Source: Caprimulgus europaeus (taxonomy: Eukaryota; Chordata; Aves; Caprimulgiformes; Caprimulgidae). From it: 64,000 bases of DNA. The stretch covers positions 68,987,474-69,051,473 of the forward strand of contig OU015528.1 of assembly GCA_907165065.1 (NCBI GenBank), in the 5' to 3' direction. The translations under genes and the position numbers were made by a program. The notes below the pieces were generated by a model, which ran no database searches, was not told the DNA's origin, and worked only from the letters and a program-made list of their open reading frames with translations. Position 1 is the first letter of the stretch; each line of letters begins with the position of its first letter. Below, in pieces: positions 37,201 through 48,567 of this stretch.

Positions 37201-39365
37201 TATCTATTCTGCTCTTTCCAGTTAAGATCAGAACAAATTTGCTATTCTAACCTGTATTTTATGTGGAGTGTATTGCTTGCATTTATCCCTCTTTTTTTCA
37301 GACAGTTTTTATTCTGAAGCTTTTTTGGCGTTTCTCATTTTGTCTGTGTCTCACTCACAAGGGTCTGTCTGCAGTGTATGTGCCAGCATCAAGAGATTTA
37401 ATTAAAGTAAAAAAAAAAAAAAGTAGAAAGGAAGACAATGAAATTTGAGTTAAATATTTCAGAATGCTCCCCACAGGTAAGGCATAGGACTTTAATGCAT
37501 CCATGTGATCAGTGACCAAACAAGTGACAGGGACAACACCTACTCCTCCCAGGTGCCCGCAAGGCTGGCTGCCATGTGGCAGTAGGGTTGTGGGATCTGG
37601 AACAGAGAGCTGGCTTCTGAATTTCAAGCGCCCTATAATTTTCCTTGTTGACAAATGGGGATGAGATAGCAGCAGAAAACCTCCAAACATTAGTCACACT
37701 GCTTTCCAGCAAGCAGCAACCCTACCTAGCAGGTACTCTGTCATCTTGCTCCAGTTGAATTTTCACTAATGAAAACTTGGCTTACAAGCATGATATCCTG
37801 CTTCAAAAAGCAAAGGCAACAACAGCTTGACTGAAGTTCAGTAGCATATTGTCAGCTATCTGTTAAAGTTTGCTGCACATTTATTAGTTTAGATCTCAGT
37901 TTTTACATCTAGTTTTGGGCTATGACTCCCCCTCCCACCAATTTTATCTTCATATCTATTTTCACATTAATATGTTGTATTATTATTCAATTAATTTTTT
38001 TTAGACATCCAGCATGTCCAATAAGAAGTTAAGAAATATTAGGATTTGTCTTAATTATTAACTACATTAATGGAAGTGCACATTTAATGATACTCAGCTA
38101 TTTACATAACTACCTAGCTTAATAACTCTTGCTAAGCCTGCCCCGTGGAGAAAACTGACGTACTCCTAGGCGACTTCAGCATTTCACAGAAGCTGTGGTC
38201 ACGTTTTTTGGACCAAAAGCACACCCTAGCATTTACTGTAGTTAAAGATCAAAGCCCTCAGGAAATGCTATTCTTCTATTTTCTGAAGCCCCCAAAAGTG
38301 AGAGTATGAAAATAAAATTGTGGCTTAACTGAAGTATAAGGTTATTGAATGAACTTAATTTACTGTTGATTTGGTATCAATACCAGCATAGAAGTAAAAT
38401 CAACTGGGTTGTAAAGCCTGCAAGGTTGATAGTGCCACGAGGTGCCTAAAATTCCTCATTCTAGAGGTGTTAAAATGCATTGTGTTTTCTCACTTACTGA
38501 TACAAATAATACATTTCTGAAGGAACTGAAGATGACTTTCATACTCATAGGCCTATTCTAGTTATACCAGCCTACGTACAAACAGGTAGATTTGTACCTG
38601 GATTTCAGTCTGGGATTGGATGTTGGTTGACTACTGCTCAAATATGCGCTGTGAAACATTCTTCCTGTGCTTTGATACAAATGCCATTTCCCCCATCATA
38701 CCCAGAAATACAATTTGAGGATACACCCTCACAGTAGTGAAACTTGAATCATCTCAGGAAAAATCCTTTGAGCAGATTTGGTTGGATATAGAAAATTTAT
38801 TATTTGCTGCTGTTCAGATGACATTGAACAGAATTCAGCCTGGTTTACAACTGCAAAAAATGAAACAGAGGAGACAGCTAGAGCGCCAGGAGCAAGCTTA
38901 TTCTGAGGCTGCTTGGATGTGGTTCAAATTAAAATGGTTTGTAAAGCAAAAAAAATCTAATCTCAAAACCTTGTTTGTCTGCTAATACATCATAATACAA
39001 AACTTTACAGAGCAATTTGATTTGGCAGCAGTCTGCGAGATAAAGTTTAATGTGGTAGCTACTCTGTCCTTCCCACTGAGACAAGGAGACGTGCAGGTGT
39101 GACTGACGGGAGTAGGAGACTGGCAAGGCAAACACTCCAGGGCACAAGGGCTCACCCGCTGCTCGCTTCTGCAACTGCTTCCTGCTTGCTCTAGGTCTTG
39201 GGAGAATTTCAGTCTGCACCTGAACAGCGGCTGTGGCAGCTGTAGGTGCCAAGGTGTGGCTGGGGGGCTCCTGTCAGTGACAACGAACTGTGTTACACAC
39301 CCCGCTGCCTTTTGGAGGAAGCAGCAGCGCGGTCCCTTTACAGAAGCACAGCAGATGGGTGCCTG
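34261..39365. other. Intergenic sequence
   Basis: AT-rich non-coding sequence with poly(T) and poly(A) runs (for example near 34425 and 35630). Open frames up to 119 codons (34601-34960) show no family resemblance. No transposon recognised. Confidence 0.6.
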
Positions 39366-39530
39366 GGATCACGGTATCGTAGGGGTTGGAAGGGACCTCT
39401 GGAGATCATCTAGTCCAACCCGCCTGCCAAAGCAGGCTCCCGACACCAGGTTGCACAGGCAAGTGTCCAGGTGCATTTTGAACATCTCCAGAGATGGAGA
39501 CTCCACACCCTCTCTGGGCAGCCTATAACC
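39366..39530 (-). mobile_element. CR1 LINE short 3' fragment
   Basis: About 165 bases of CR1 3' end on the minus strand: complement of ATCGTAGGGGTTGGAAGGGA, CATCTAGTCCAACCC, and the CATCTCCAGAGATGGAGACT block followed by CTCTCTGGGCAGCCT. It lies just outside the RSBN1L CpG island. Confidence 0.92.
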
Positions 39531-40385
39531 TTGATGGTTATTCCAATGGGATGGCATCTCCCACAGCAGCAACCCTTTGCAGCCTTTGCCTTCCTCCCAC
39601 TAGGCCCACGAGAGCTTCCAGGCCTTCAGCTGCCTTCCTCGGATGACCAGGGAGCGTGTGGAAAACTCTGGTTCAGCCAGAAACGCCGCAGCGACCTCGG
39701 CCTTGTAGACCAAGCGCCCACCCGAGCAAACCCCGCGGCTCAGGGCCGCAGGCTGACCCTGAGAGCTGCGGCAGCCTCTGTGCAAGAGCCCGGCTGCATC
39801 ACCCCGGGGCCACTGCCAGGGTGACCCGCTGGGCAAGGCGCTCCTCCCAACCTGCCGTACAGCCCAGCCCTTCTCGGGAACCAGCCCCCGGGGATCCCCT
39901 CTGCCCTCCCCGCAGGGAGCCGTGCCCGCCGGCAGCTGGGAAGCCCCTAACCTAAAGAGTTAAAGAACGCCAGCTCCCGGCTCCCAGCGCCTGCAGGACC
40001 CGCCGTACCGCGCCACAGCCCGACCGCCCGGATCCCGAAGAAGCGGCTCCCGGGGACGCGGCACCCCAGGCACCAGCCACCCTCCCCGGCTGCCCGGCCG
40101 CGCCCGCCATCGCTCGGGGCGGCTGCCCGGCCTGGCCTGCCTGCCCTGCCCCGCCTCCTTGCGGAGCTCGCCCGGCGCGAGGGGCGCTCCGCTCGGCACC
40201 CGTCGGAGCTGGGGCCCGGCCCCGCGCCCAGCCCAGCGCCTCCCCCCAACCCCGCTGCCGTCCCCCAGCAGCTCCGCCCGCCCCGACCGCGACGCCCCCT
40301 CCCTTCGCCCCCGCGCTCCAACTGCGCACTCAGCCGAGCCCGCCGCCCCCAATCCCCTGAGAACCCGCCCCCTTCCCGCTCTGCC

Positions 40386-40456
40386 ATTGGCCAATCCCGC
40401 TGTCTCTCCGGTGCCTCCCCTGCCCATTGGGAGAGGCGAGGGCGCCCCCGCCCCTC
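40386..40456 (+). promoter_or_regulatory. RSBN1L: CCAAT/GC-box cluster upstream of RSBN1L
   Basis: ATTGGCCAAT, a perfect 10-base palindrome holding two opposed CCAAT boxes, lies at 40386-40395. A third CCAAT box, inverted, is at 40426-40430. A GC box (CCCCGCCCC) lies near 40446-40454. This is the arrangement of an NF-Y/Sp1-type TATA-less promoter about 55-125 bases ahead of the start codon. The AGTAAATAG at about 40485 is a weak TATA-like alternative. The transcription start is not determined. Confidence 0.7.
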
Positions 40457-40508
40457 CCGGTTCTGTCGGTTGAGGCGAGCCGAGAGTAAATAGAAGCAGG
40501 AGCCCAAA

Positions 40509-41139
40509 ATGGCGGAGCCGCCGAGTCCTGTTCGTGGCGCGGCGTCGCCTGAGCAGGAGCCGTTCGGCGCCAGGCCGGCCCCGGACGCGAAGGTTTCCCG
40601 CGGGTCTCAGCCAGCCGCCAAGAAGATGAAGGGAGCCGATGAGAGGAGCCTGAAGGGCACTAAGCGCGTCAACGGTGAAGGGGGCGGCGGTGGCAGCAAC
40701 GGCGGGAGCGGCAAGCAGTCGCTGCCGCTGCCAGCGGTCGTGCCGAGCTACAGCAACGCCGCGGCTTGGGGCTTCCCCACGCTCCCTTCTGGCCCCTCTG
40801 GGAGCGCGGGGGGCTTCGCTTTTCCTTCCCAACTGCCCCGGAAGCTGCTGTCGCCCGCCGTTTTGCTGCCGCCGTCCGCCTCTCCCTCCTCTTCCTACCA
40901 GCAGCACCAGCACCGGCATCGCCTGGCTCTGGCCGTCGAGACGGGAGGCTGCGGTACCGGCGGGGCGGCCGGCGCTGGCGGCGGGAGCGCCAAGCCGAAG
41001 AGGCCCAAGGAAAAGCGAGACAAGGAGAGGAGGAAGCACGGGGCCCTGCCTGTGATCGCGGCGGTGGGAGATGGCGGCGGGGGCCTGAGCGCGGCAGGCC
41101 GGGAGGAGAACGGAGAGGTGAAGCTGCTGTTGCCGAAAG
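40509..41139 (+). CDS. RSBN1L: RSBN1L coding exon 1
   Basis: First coding exon of round spermatid basic protein 1-like, a nuclear protein of the RSBN1 family, whose C-terminal JmjC-like region (outside this window) has been linked to histone H4K20 demethylation in relatives. The ATG is in a strong context (AAA before, G after). The exon encodes 210 residues: MAEPPSPV start, as in mammals; a KKMKG basic patch; KRVNGEGG followed by Gly/Ser-rich sequence; proline/serine-rich disorder; a short His/Gln run (YQQHQHRHR); a KPKRPKEKRDKERRK nuclear-localisation-like stretch; and REENGEVKLLLPK at the end. Donor AAAG|GTGAGG follows 41139, phase 1. Low complexity makes residue-level orthology weak in the middle, but both ends and synteny identify it. 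Confidence 0.93.
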
Positions 41140-42358
41140 GTGAGGGGCGGGTGCTGTGGCTGTGCGCGGCCCGCGGGGGATCGCTGGCTGCCCGCAGCCT
41201 GAGGGAGGCTGAGCGGCGAGCAGGGAGGGCTGGGCGGAGGGGTGCTGAAGGGGGTCTGGAAGGGGCAGCAAGCCCGGGCTGCGCGGGTGGGTATGGTGCT
41301 GTACGTGAAGGTGCCCGGAGCTGCTGCAGCTGCCGTGAGGGAGCAGGAAATGGTTGTGATGCTGGGGTCGAGCCGTTAGAATGGCTGCCTGCCCCCGCCC
41401 CGCCTCAGCGTGCTGGTCCCGGGGCACCGCCGCTTCACGGGCACCCTACCTGCCTGACCGCCCGCCCTGCCCGCGCCACAGCCGGGGGAGCTGGGCAGCT
41501 GGCCGGCCTGCCTGCTGGACCCCGGTGGGAGACCGCCGGCGTTGTGTAAGTGTGTGGAGAAGGCAGTGGCGGCTTAGTCTGCCGTCAATCCTGTCAAAAA
41601 AGGGGGTGTGGAATTAGCGATGGCGTCAGCTAGAAGCTGCCAGAGGCCTTAGGTTTTCTTACCTATTAGGGAAATAAGGGTGCCCAGTAATTTACTAGAG
41701 ATCTGCGAAGAAAACTGAATTTCTCTCGTTGTGGGGGCAAAAATGGAAAAGAGTACATGTTACAAAAAAACCCCTCAATTTTAAAATTAAATCCCGAAGG
41801 GTCTCAAATTTATTAGACTATTAATTTTTGCAGGCTAAGTCATTGAGTACTAGAGAACTGTACAATTAAAATTGAGATACCTAGACTTTTGAAATCTTAC
41901 TTAGTTGCTACTTCAGGTTTGCTTTATTTCCTGAAGATCACTGAACTGAAATCTCCCAAGAAATGCTTGAGGCCTTCAGGAAAAGGGGAGGAGTGCTGGG
42001 TTAGTTTATTAATGGGGCTGCACAAAAGTGGCCATACCAGGTAAGACAAGATATTAAGCTAGATTCTTGCAGGGAGAAAAGAATGACTGGAGGGGAGGTG
42101 GGGCAATGCAGAATCCTAGCTACAGAGGAAAACTAAGAATGATATATTAAGGTGGGAAGGTGGAATAGGCAGAACTTGTGCATTTGGATTGCTGGGGCTA
42201 AGTCATAGACTAGAAGATGATACCATAGGGACTCCAGTTTTAGCAGTGAATGAGTGAATTTGAGATATTGATGTGAAAAAAAGAGGAAATAGCATGCAAA
42301 AGCTGTGTAAGAGGGAGGTGATTCTGAGCTTGTTTTGGGGCAAAAGACATATATGTAG

Positions 42359-42480
42359 GTGCTGGAGAAGAGGCAAGGAAGGTTAGGGGGTGCTGGAGAA
42401 GAGGCAAGGAAGGTTAGGGGGTGCTGGAGAAGAGGCAAGGAAGGTTAGGGGGTGCTGGAGAAGAGGCAAGGAAGGTTAGA
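42359..42480 (+). repeat. 31-base tandem repeat, about four copies
   Basis: Units start at 42359, 42390, 42421 and 42452. Each begins GTGCTGGAGAAGAGGCAAGG and ends AAGGTTAGGGG. The first three are identical and the last differs only at its end. The near-perfect identity suggests recent expansion, so the copy number is probably variable. Confidence 0.97.
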
Positions 42481-42824
42481 GGAAAGGTAGGATAGAAGGA
42501 AAATGAAAAATTCAGGCAGCCTACAGATACAATAGCAGGTTGAATTTAGAAGATTTTGTATAATAAAAAAACCTGAGAGATTTTTACACACAATATATGT
42601 AGGGGGAAAGTAGGAATAAAATATACTCCTTTAGGTATAAAAAGATCAGTTCTTAGAAGCTGTCATATGTGCAGCTGGTAATACTTTCTAAAAATCCACC
42701 TAATGTAGGCAACTGCAGTCTGCTTTTCCTGGACTCTGCAGTTAGACCACCTTTTTGCTTTTGGTTCTATGGAAAGTGAGCAGTGATATGGAATTGACAG
42801 TATTGATTATTTTTTCTCTCATAG

Positions 42825-42949
42825 CATTTGGAACTGATATACATATCAGTGTTTCACCTGCCAGAAAGAAAATTGTGCAGATAAGGAGAATAGAGGTGCA
42901 GAAGTCTCAAAAAGAGCCAGAATTATCACAAGATAAGCAGGTGGAATGG
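42825..42949 (+). other. Candidate alternative exon in RSBN1L intron 1
   Basis: A pyrimidine tract and acceptor (TATTTTTTCTCTCATAG) precede 42825 and a GG|GTGAGA donor follows 42949. The sequence between them is open in the phase left by exon 1 and would encode 41 residues rich in Lys/Glu/Gln (KKIVQIRRIEVQKSQ...). It ends in phase 0, which does not match exon 2 (needs phase 1). As a cassette it would shift the frame; read through the donor it reaches TGA at 42961. Unproven. Confidence 0.25.
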
Positions 42950-44798
42950 GTGAGATTTCCTTGATTGTTTTGAGGCTCTGAAGATGGAAAAAGTCCAGCC
43001 TCCTCTTTGCAGCCAAAGTGGAGATGCATTGCATGTCAGTACACGGGATGGAGTGGAATTCACAGTTGAACTTTGTACTGGTAGGGGTGCCAGTGTCTAT
43101 GAATTGGGAGGAGTCACGCTTCTAATTAGTGAGCTGTGTTCATACTCTGCTACATACAGCACAATGCTGGGAGAAAAAGCTTTACCCTGGTGAGAGAGAG
43201 GGAGGGCCAGCACAGACAGACCCTAGTACTGGGCTGGGGGGGAGGGGAAATAAAAAAGGAATGAAATTTGGGGGATCAAGGGGAAGAATGGCAAAATCTG
43301 TCTCATGGGACTTCTGGGATTGTGGTGTAGACCGAAATCGGGGTGCACAGTGGTATGGAGTGAATCAGTGTGAAATGTTAGCTTGGAAAACTGTCATTGT
43401 AGGACTTTGAGTAGTACCAATAGCATGTTCCTAGTTCTAGTTTAATTACTATGATGATGATAAGGGATATTGACACTAAGGAGGAAATTGTGAGAAGTTT
43501 TTTCACCTATCATTCAAAAAAGCTGATTACAGGACCTGATATTTGTCATTTACTTGCAACAGTAATTACTAGATAAGAGAGCCTAGTTTTGAGGCACCTT
43601 TCTTTCCTGAGTGATAGGAAGATATGAAGCTTGGTTATAGCCAAAATGGATGATGTGTTTAAAGCTCTTTAAAATCTTTGTGTTTTTTCCCTGAACAAGT
43701 CTTCATTTACAGATTTTGCTGGTCTTTGAATTCATTGGGAAGACCTTTAACTTGCAGAGTCATAGCCCAAACCTTACAGCTTGTGTTTCAATTAAATGAA
43801 TGGAGTTCAGTGAACCCTTTTGAGATGATGATCTAGCATGCAGAGAACCTGGAAGACTATTTTGCCGTATACATGATTTATCCTGAAGATGAGGTTTAGG
43901 CTGTTTAAAATAAGCTTAAATTTCACTTGTCAAGTACATTCTGATAGTGGAATTAAAAGTTATGTAACTATTTTTGTTTTTAAACATGATGTGAATCTGG
44001 TGGAAATGATTGCTGTTCCAGTTTATGACTCTGCTGATTCAGTTAGTCATTTAACAGGTACTCTGCTCTAGCAGTTAATAGCTGAAGTTGTTTTCTCAAC
44101 AGTGCAAAGCTCAGCTCAGCCACTCCCCACTTCATCAAACGATGCCTGCCCAAAGTTTTTTGTTTTGGTCCATAGACTTGCTATAAGGTGTGATCCACAT
44201 ACATGAACCATCTTTTCTGGTTTTGTTGCCATTTCTGTGTACAGTTTTCCTTTCCCTCTGTTTTTTTTTTTTCTTCAATGTTCCATTTGCTGATAAGATG
44301 ACCTTGGTAGTGTGCAAGCGATTAAAAAATGAGACTGGTATTTTTAACTTGCAGATAGGGGTTCCCCATATGAGCAAGAAAGATGAATGTGGCATTGTAG
44401 CTCTTGTTTTTACCTCTAGTATCTTCTCACCCCTGCTTCCCTCCTGCCATCTTTGAAGGATAGATTAGATTCAGGGGCACATTTGGCCGTGGTTCTTCTG
44501 ATAACTTTGTTGCTTTGGGCTGTGTAACACTTCTGGCTTTTAAGTTTTCAAGCAGTTGTGCTTTTCGGGCTTAAGTTTGATGTGCATCTGGAGGGATGCT
44601 CATTTCATCACCTGACTTAACCAGAGTAGGTTGGAGAAAGTTTTGGATCGTCTTCTTTTCCCTTCTTTAGAGCTGGGGCCATGCATCTTGCTAGTGAGGT
44701 TGTCTTTTTTTCTTCTGCTAAATGTTTCCTTTTTCTGTTTACTTTTATTTCCTTTGTTTTTTTCTTTTTTTGTACTCTTGGGACTTGACTCACTTGCT

Positions 44799-44831
44799 CC
44801 CCCCGCCCTCCCCCCCCCCCCCCCCCGCCCC
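44799..44831. repeat. C-rich tract with C17 run
   Basis: CCCCCCGCCCTC followed by 17 consecutive C (44810-44826) and GCCCC. The minus strand carries four or more G-runs and could form a G-quadruplex. It follows a T/C-rich stretch (about 44697-44780). Confidence 0.9.
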
Positions 44832-46925
44832 TAAATGCCTTCAGTCCAGCAGTCTTTTTCATGGTTGTGAGGCCTCTTGATCACTCTCCTGAATTCTTTA
44901 ACATATTTCTGTTTAGATGCTGCACTGTTATCAGCAATGTCTAGAAAATGTTCAGGGTTTTGATTGTGGTATACAAGAGGAAGAGTGACTTCTCAAATTT
45001 CTTCGGCTGTTTGAGTTGTTTGTTTATATGCAGTTTAGGTTTGAGAGCTGGTAATGACATTAGTGTAAGCATCCACTGTTGTGATGAATTGGAATGAGTA
45101 TCTTTCTCCTGAGGCACCTTGGCCCCTTTTCATTTCTATGAAATAACCATAAAGCTTAAGCTGGAGAACAAACACAGCCCCTCCTGTACCCCAGAATACA
45201 GGTCTGTGTGTAATTTATGCAGCAGAAAGTTGTTCTGGTTGTAGACTAATATTTTTTTTTTTTTTAGTTGAAACAAGGTCAGTCAGTAGGCTGAAATATT
45301 AGATCTGAAACCTCTCGTAGAGGCCTTGTTTGCAGCTGTCACGTTCTCCACTTCCGATTTCTGATGCAACTCCCCAGTGCATGAGCTTAAACTTGACTCA
45401 TTCCGTTCTACATGTAGAAGGTCTCCTTTAGAAGTGCAGAGATTAGAGGAATTGTGAAGATTAGGTTTAGGTTTCTTGGAAAAGTTTTGATCCTGAAAGG
45501 AGTTGATCTTCCTTCCCATTCACTGGAGGGCTTGGGGAAATGTTCTCGCCTGGTAAGGGGATTTCTTTAGTCGTAGCTTGGATTTCAAACGTGAATTACT
45601 GAAAGATGTGTCAGCCAAATATTCCTGGTTACTGGAATGGGAAAACTATAATGATTTTTTTTTTGTCTCAAATACTGTGTGGGTTTTAAAATGTTGATTA
45701 AGCCAGGAAGCCTGCTCTCCAGTGAACCCTGTATGACTTAATAAAAATGCAGGTGTCAAACCGTTAACTTAGCGGTGTTCGTGTATCTGCATAACCAGAT
45801 AAGCATGGCTTTTTGAGGTTTTATTTTTATGGGTATTTGTATAAAGGGAGGAGAGTGCTGATGGAAGAAACTGCTGACTGATGTCTTGTGCTCCCCTCCT
45901 CCTCCCCCTTCCCTTCAGTTGCAGTACTGTTGGTGTTAACCATATTGACGGTGTCTGTTAGCAGTAGTTTGTAAATATTTTGCCTGATGTGCAGTGACAG
46001 CCCTTAAATCAAAGGGAGAGGAGAGAGGCAGAATACTTTGAACATAATCTATGACTGACTACTAATGTGGGTTACCATCTGGAAAACTGATGCAAAGCAG
46101 CTGCAGCTTTTGGCATCTGAGGCAGTTGGAAAGCTCACTGCTTTCAGTGCTGAAACGAGCTTGCTCGACCTCCTGCGTTGGCTTCAGGGTGTGAATTTCA
46201 CAGTGTGACAGTGACTACCTTGCACATAATCCACTACAGAACATTTCCCACTTGACTCATTCTCTGTGTTCTCAGTTTAGCTTTTTATCTGCAGAACGCC
46301 TGCAATAGAGGCAAAAGATCTGGTTAAATTTCTGAAATCTGAATGGTGTGGTCTATGAATTTATGTTATTTTCTGCTACTTAAGAAATAACTGCAATCAT
46401 TATGGGAAGGTTTCGACCTAGTTAGGAAACAAAAAAACTTTTTCTATAGGCTGTAGTTGTAAATGGCTGTTTAATTTATAAATACAGTATGTACTCCATT
46501 TCTTTTATTTATGTACTTAACCCAACATCCAGAAGTAAGTAGAAGCTTTTGAATTTGAGGAGGAAGTATGCCTGTCACTCTGAATTAAGTTGATTAAGTG
46601 GATTTGATGTAAAGTGAAAACATTCTTCAGATGCCCCTTATGAAGGTGAGGTGGAGCGCTTCTTCCTAATGAAATTCTTCCGGTCTGTGTATAGCACTTT
46701 TTAAAATACACTATATCTGCACTTCATTCATGAGTGTACTCTTTCTATGACATTAAAACCAAAGAATATGGACTTGGGGTGACACTTGTATTGTGAACTT
46801 GAATGAGACATCTATAAATCTGTTCATTCCTTGGGTGTTTTATTTCCTCCAGACAAGGATACATACTCCTGCAGAACTCTGTATTTCATAAAGTTTACAC
46901 ATGGCATTGGTTTATTTAGTAGAGT

Positions 46926-46953
46926 AAAAAAAAAACCAAAACAAACCCAAACC
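46926..46953. repeat. A/C-rich low-complexity tract
   Basis: A run of A with interspersed CC groups. Low complexity. Confidence 0.8.
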
Positions 46954-47065
46954 TTTACAGTAATAGAGACTTTTTTTATTCAGGCAGCAGAGCTTGAAAG
47001 CTAAGAAGTGAACTGTCTCTTACTGGACCTTCCATAGCTGATTCCTACTGTGCTTGGAATTTCTT

Positions 47066-47104
47066 TTATCTATCTATCTGTCTGTCTGTCTATTTATTTA
47101 TTTA
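47066..47104. repeat. Compound TATC/TGTC/TATT tetranucleotide repeat
   Basis: Three adjoining four-base arrays: TATC about three times, TGTC/CTGT about three times, then TATT about three times. Simple sequence repeat in RSBN1L intron 1. Confidence 0.92.
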
Positions 47105-48443
47105 CCCTAGTAAAGAGTATTTACAAACTGTTTAGTCTGTGAACAGTTATTTCCTGAGCAGTGTATTTGTCAAAAGCATGTAAAGCAAAAGTGCATTTTG
47201 ATAGGGGATAAACATCATTGAAGGATACAGAATTATTCCATCTTTAACCTGGGATATAAATTACTTCAAATTTTGGCTTTTAGTTTTAGTGTATTTAGTG
47301 GTACATAAAGTAATAGGAAGTCTATGTGCAGGAAGAGCATGTAGCACAATGAGCAATTATATGAGAAGACTGTAAGGGTTACTATGCTACAATAATGTTT
47401 CTTTGTATGTATGAGAAAATTGTATGTAATAATTAGTGATTTAGTCATAATTGTCCCTAATGTAGCTGTTCAAAACAGTGGCAAGCATGGATTAGCATAA
47501 AGTGACCTGAATATATCATCTGCTCTTTGGAGCTAGTCTCTAAAATTCATGCAGTGAACAATGAGGTAATGTCTTGAGGACCTGTAACTCCTTTGTGTGT
47601 TGAATGTCACAAGGAGGCTGTTGCAGCAGCAGTGAGCACTGGGCTAAGGAGAAACAGCTATCGACTGTCTCAGTACAGTGCAGTGAGTAGAAGCAGAGAC
47701 CCCAGTCATCTCGCTCTGTTCTGGCCAAGTTGAGAGCTAGTGCATTGCTTAGGGTTTTGGATGATTTTAAGGTTAAGGATTTTGGTATGAGGGATTTGCT
47801 AATAAAACACAAAGTGCTAATTTAAATCCGTAGTAAAGGAACTGATATTTTTCCCCAGAGACACTTGTTTCACTGCATTTTTTGCTGGTATCTTAGATGG
47901 CTCTTAAATATTCTTTTCTGTCACTTCAGTTGTGGTTCATGGCATCATGACTGACTACTTCTCCCATTGGAAGAATCAGGATACCAACTTTAAGATTTGG
48001 TATTTTGTACCTTTTCAAAGTAGAGCAAGCATAAGAGAAATTTTTTGTGTCTGCTTTGGTCCAATAATAATAAAACACCACAAAAAACCCCCCAACAAAC
48101 AGATGAAATGTTAGACAAATCCTCATGTTCAGTACCTGACCAATCTTTTGATTATCCCTTACCAGAAGAACTTTGTTAAAAGGGAAAGAGCTAATAACTC
48201 AGCTTAAATAAAACTGAAGTTTATATTACTGGAGTGTTGGTGTGGTTTGTTGTTTTTTAAATATCTACTAAAATGTGAAAACAGTCATTGAAATGTAAAT
48301 ATGCTTAGGTGACTTCACTTAAAAATATTGTCTAATGTTGATTAATTTTGAAAGGGTTGCTATAAACATTTTTGTGATTTCCTGCGGAACATATTCTGTG
48401 CCTAATCTTTTTTTATTAACCTTTTGTTTAGACTAACTCTCCT

Positions 48444-48567
48444 TCCCCCCAAAAACCCAACTCCCAAAACCTCAAAACTAAACAAAAAACCGCAGACGAA
48501 CAAACCAAACAAAATCCCCAAACCCACCACCAAACGCACACACACCCCAAAACAAAATACCCACACC
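48444..48567. repeat. A/C-only low-complexity tract, about 120 bases
   Basis: Nearly free of G and T on the + strand, without a regular period. It lacks stop codons on the minus strand, which produces spurious open frames there. Confidence 0.9.

Larger units (their letters stand above)
39640..41560. promoter_or_regulatory. RSBN1L: CpG island covering the RSBN1L promoter and first exon
   Basis: Strongly GC- and CpG-rich stretch in an otherwise AT-rich window, densest about 39.95-41.15 kb. It spans the region upstream of the RSBN1L start, all of coding exon 1 and the first bases of intron 1. Such islands mark constitutive, often bidirectional vertebrate promoters. Very long open frames appear on both strands here only because stop codons are rare in GC-rich text. 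Confidence 0.9.

Noticed and set aside
39960-41039. 359-codon open frame on the minus strand over the RSBN1L exon 1 region, plus several overlapping frames in the same place
   Set aside because: Shadow of a GC-rich CpG island where stop codons are rare. The protein is Arg/Gly/Ala low complexity without family resemblance, and the + strand carries RSBN1L exon 1.
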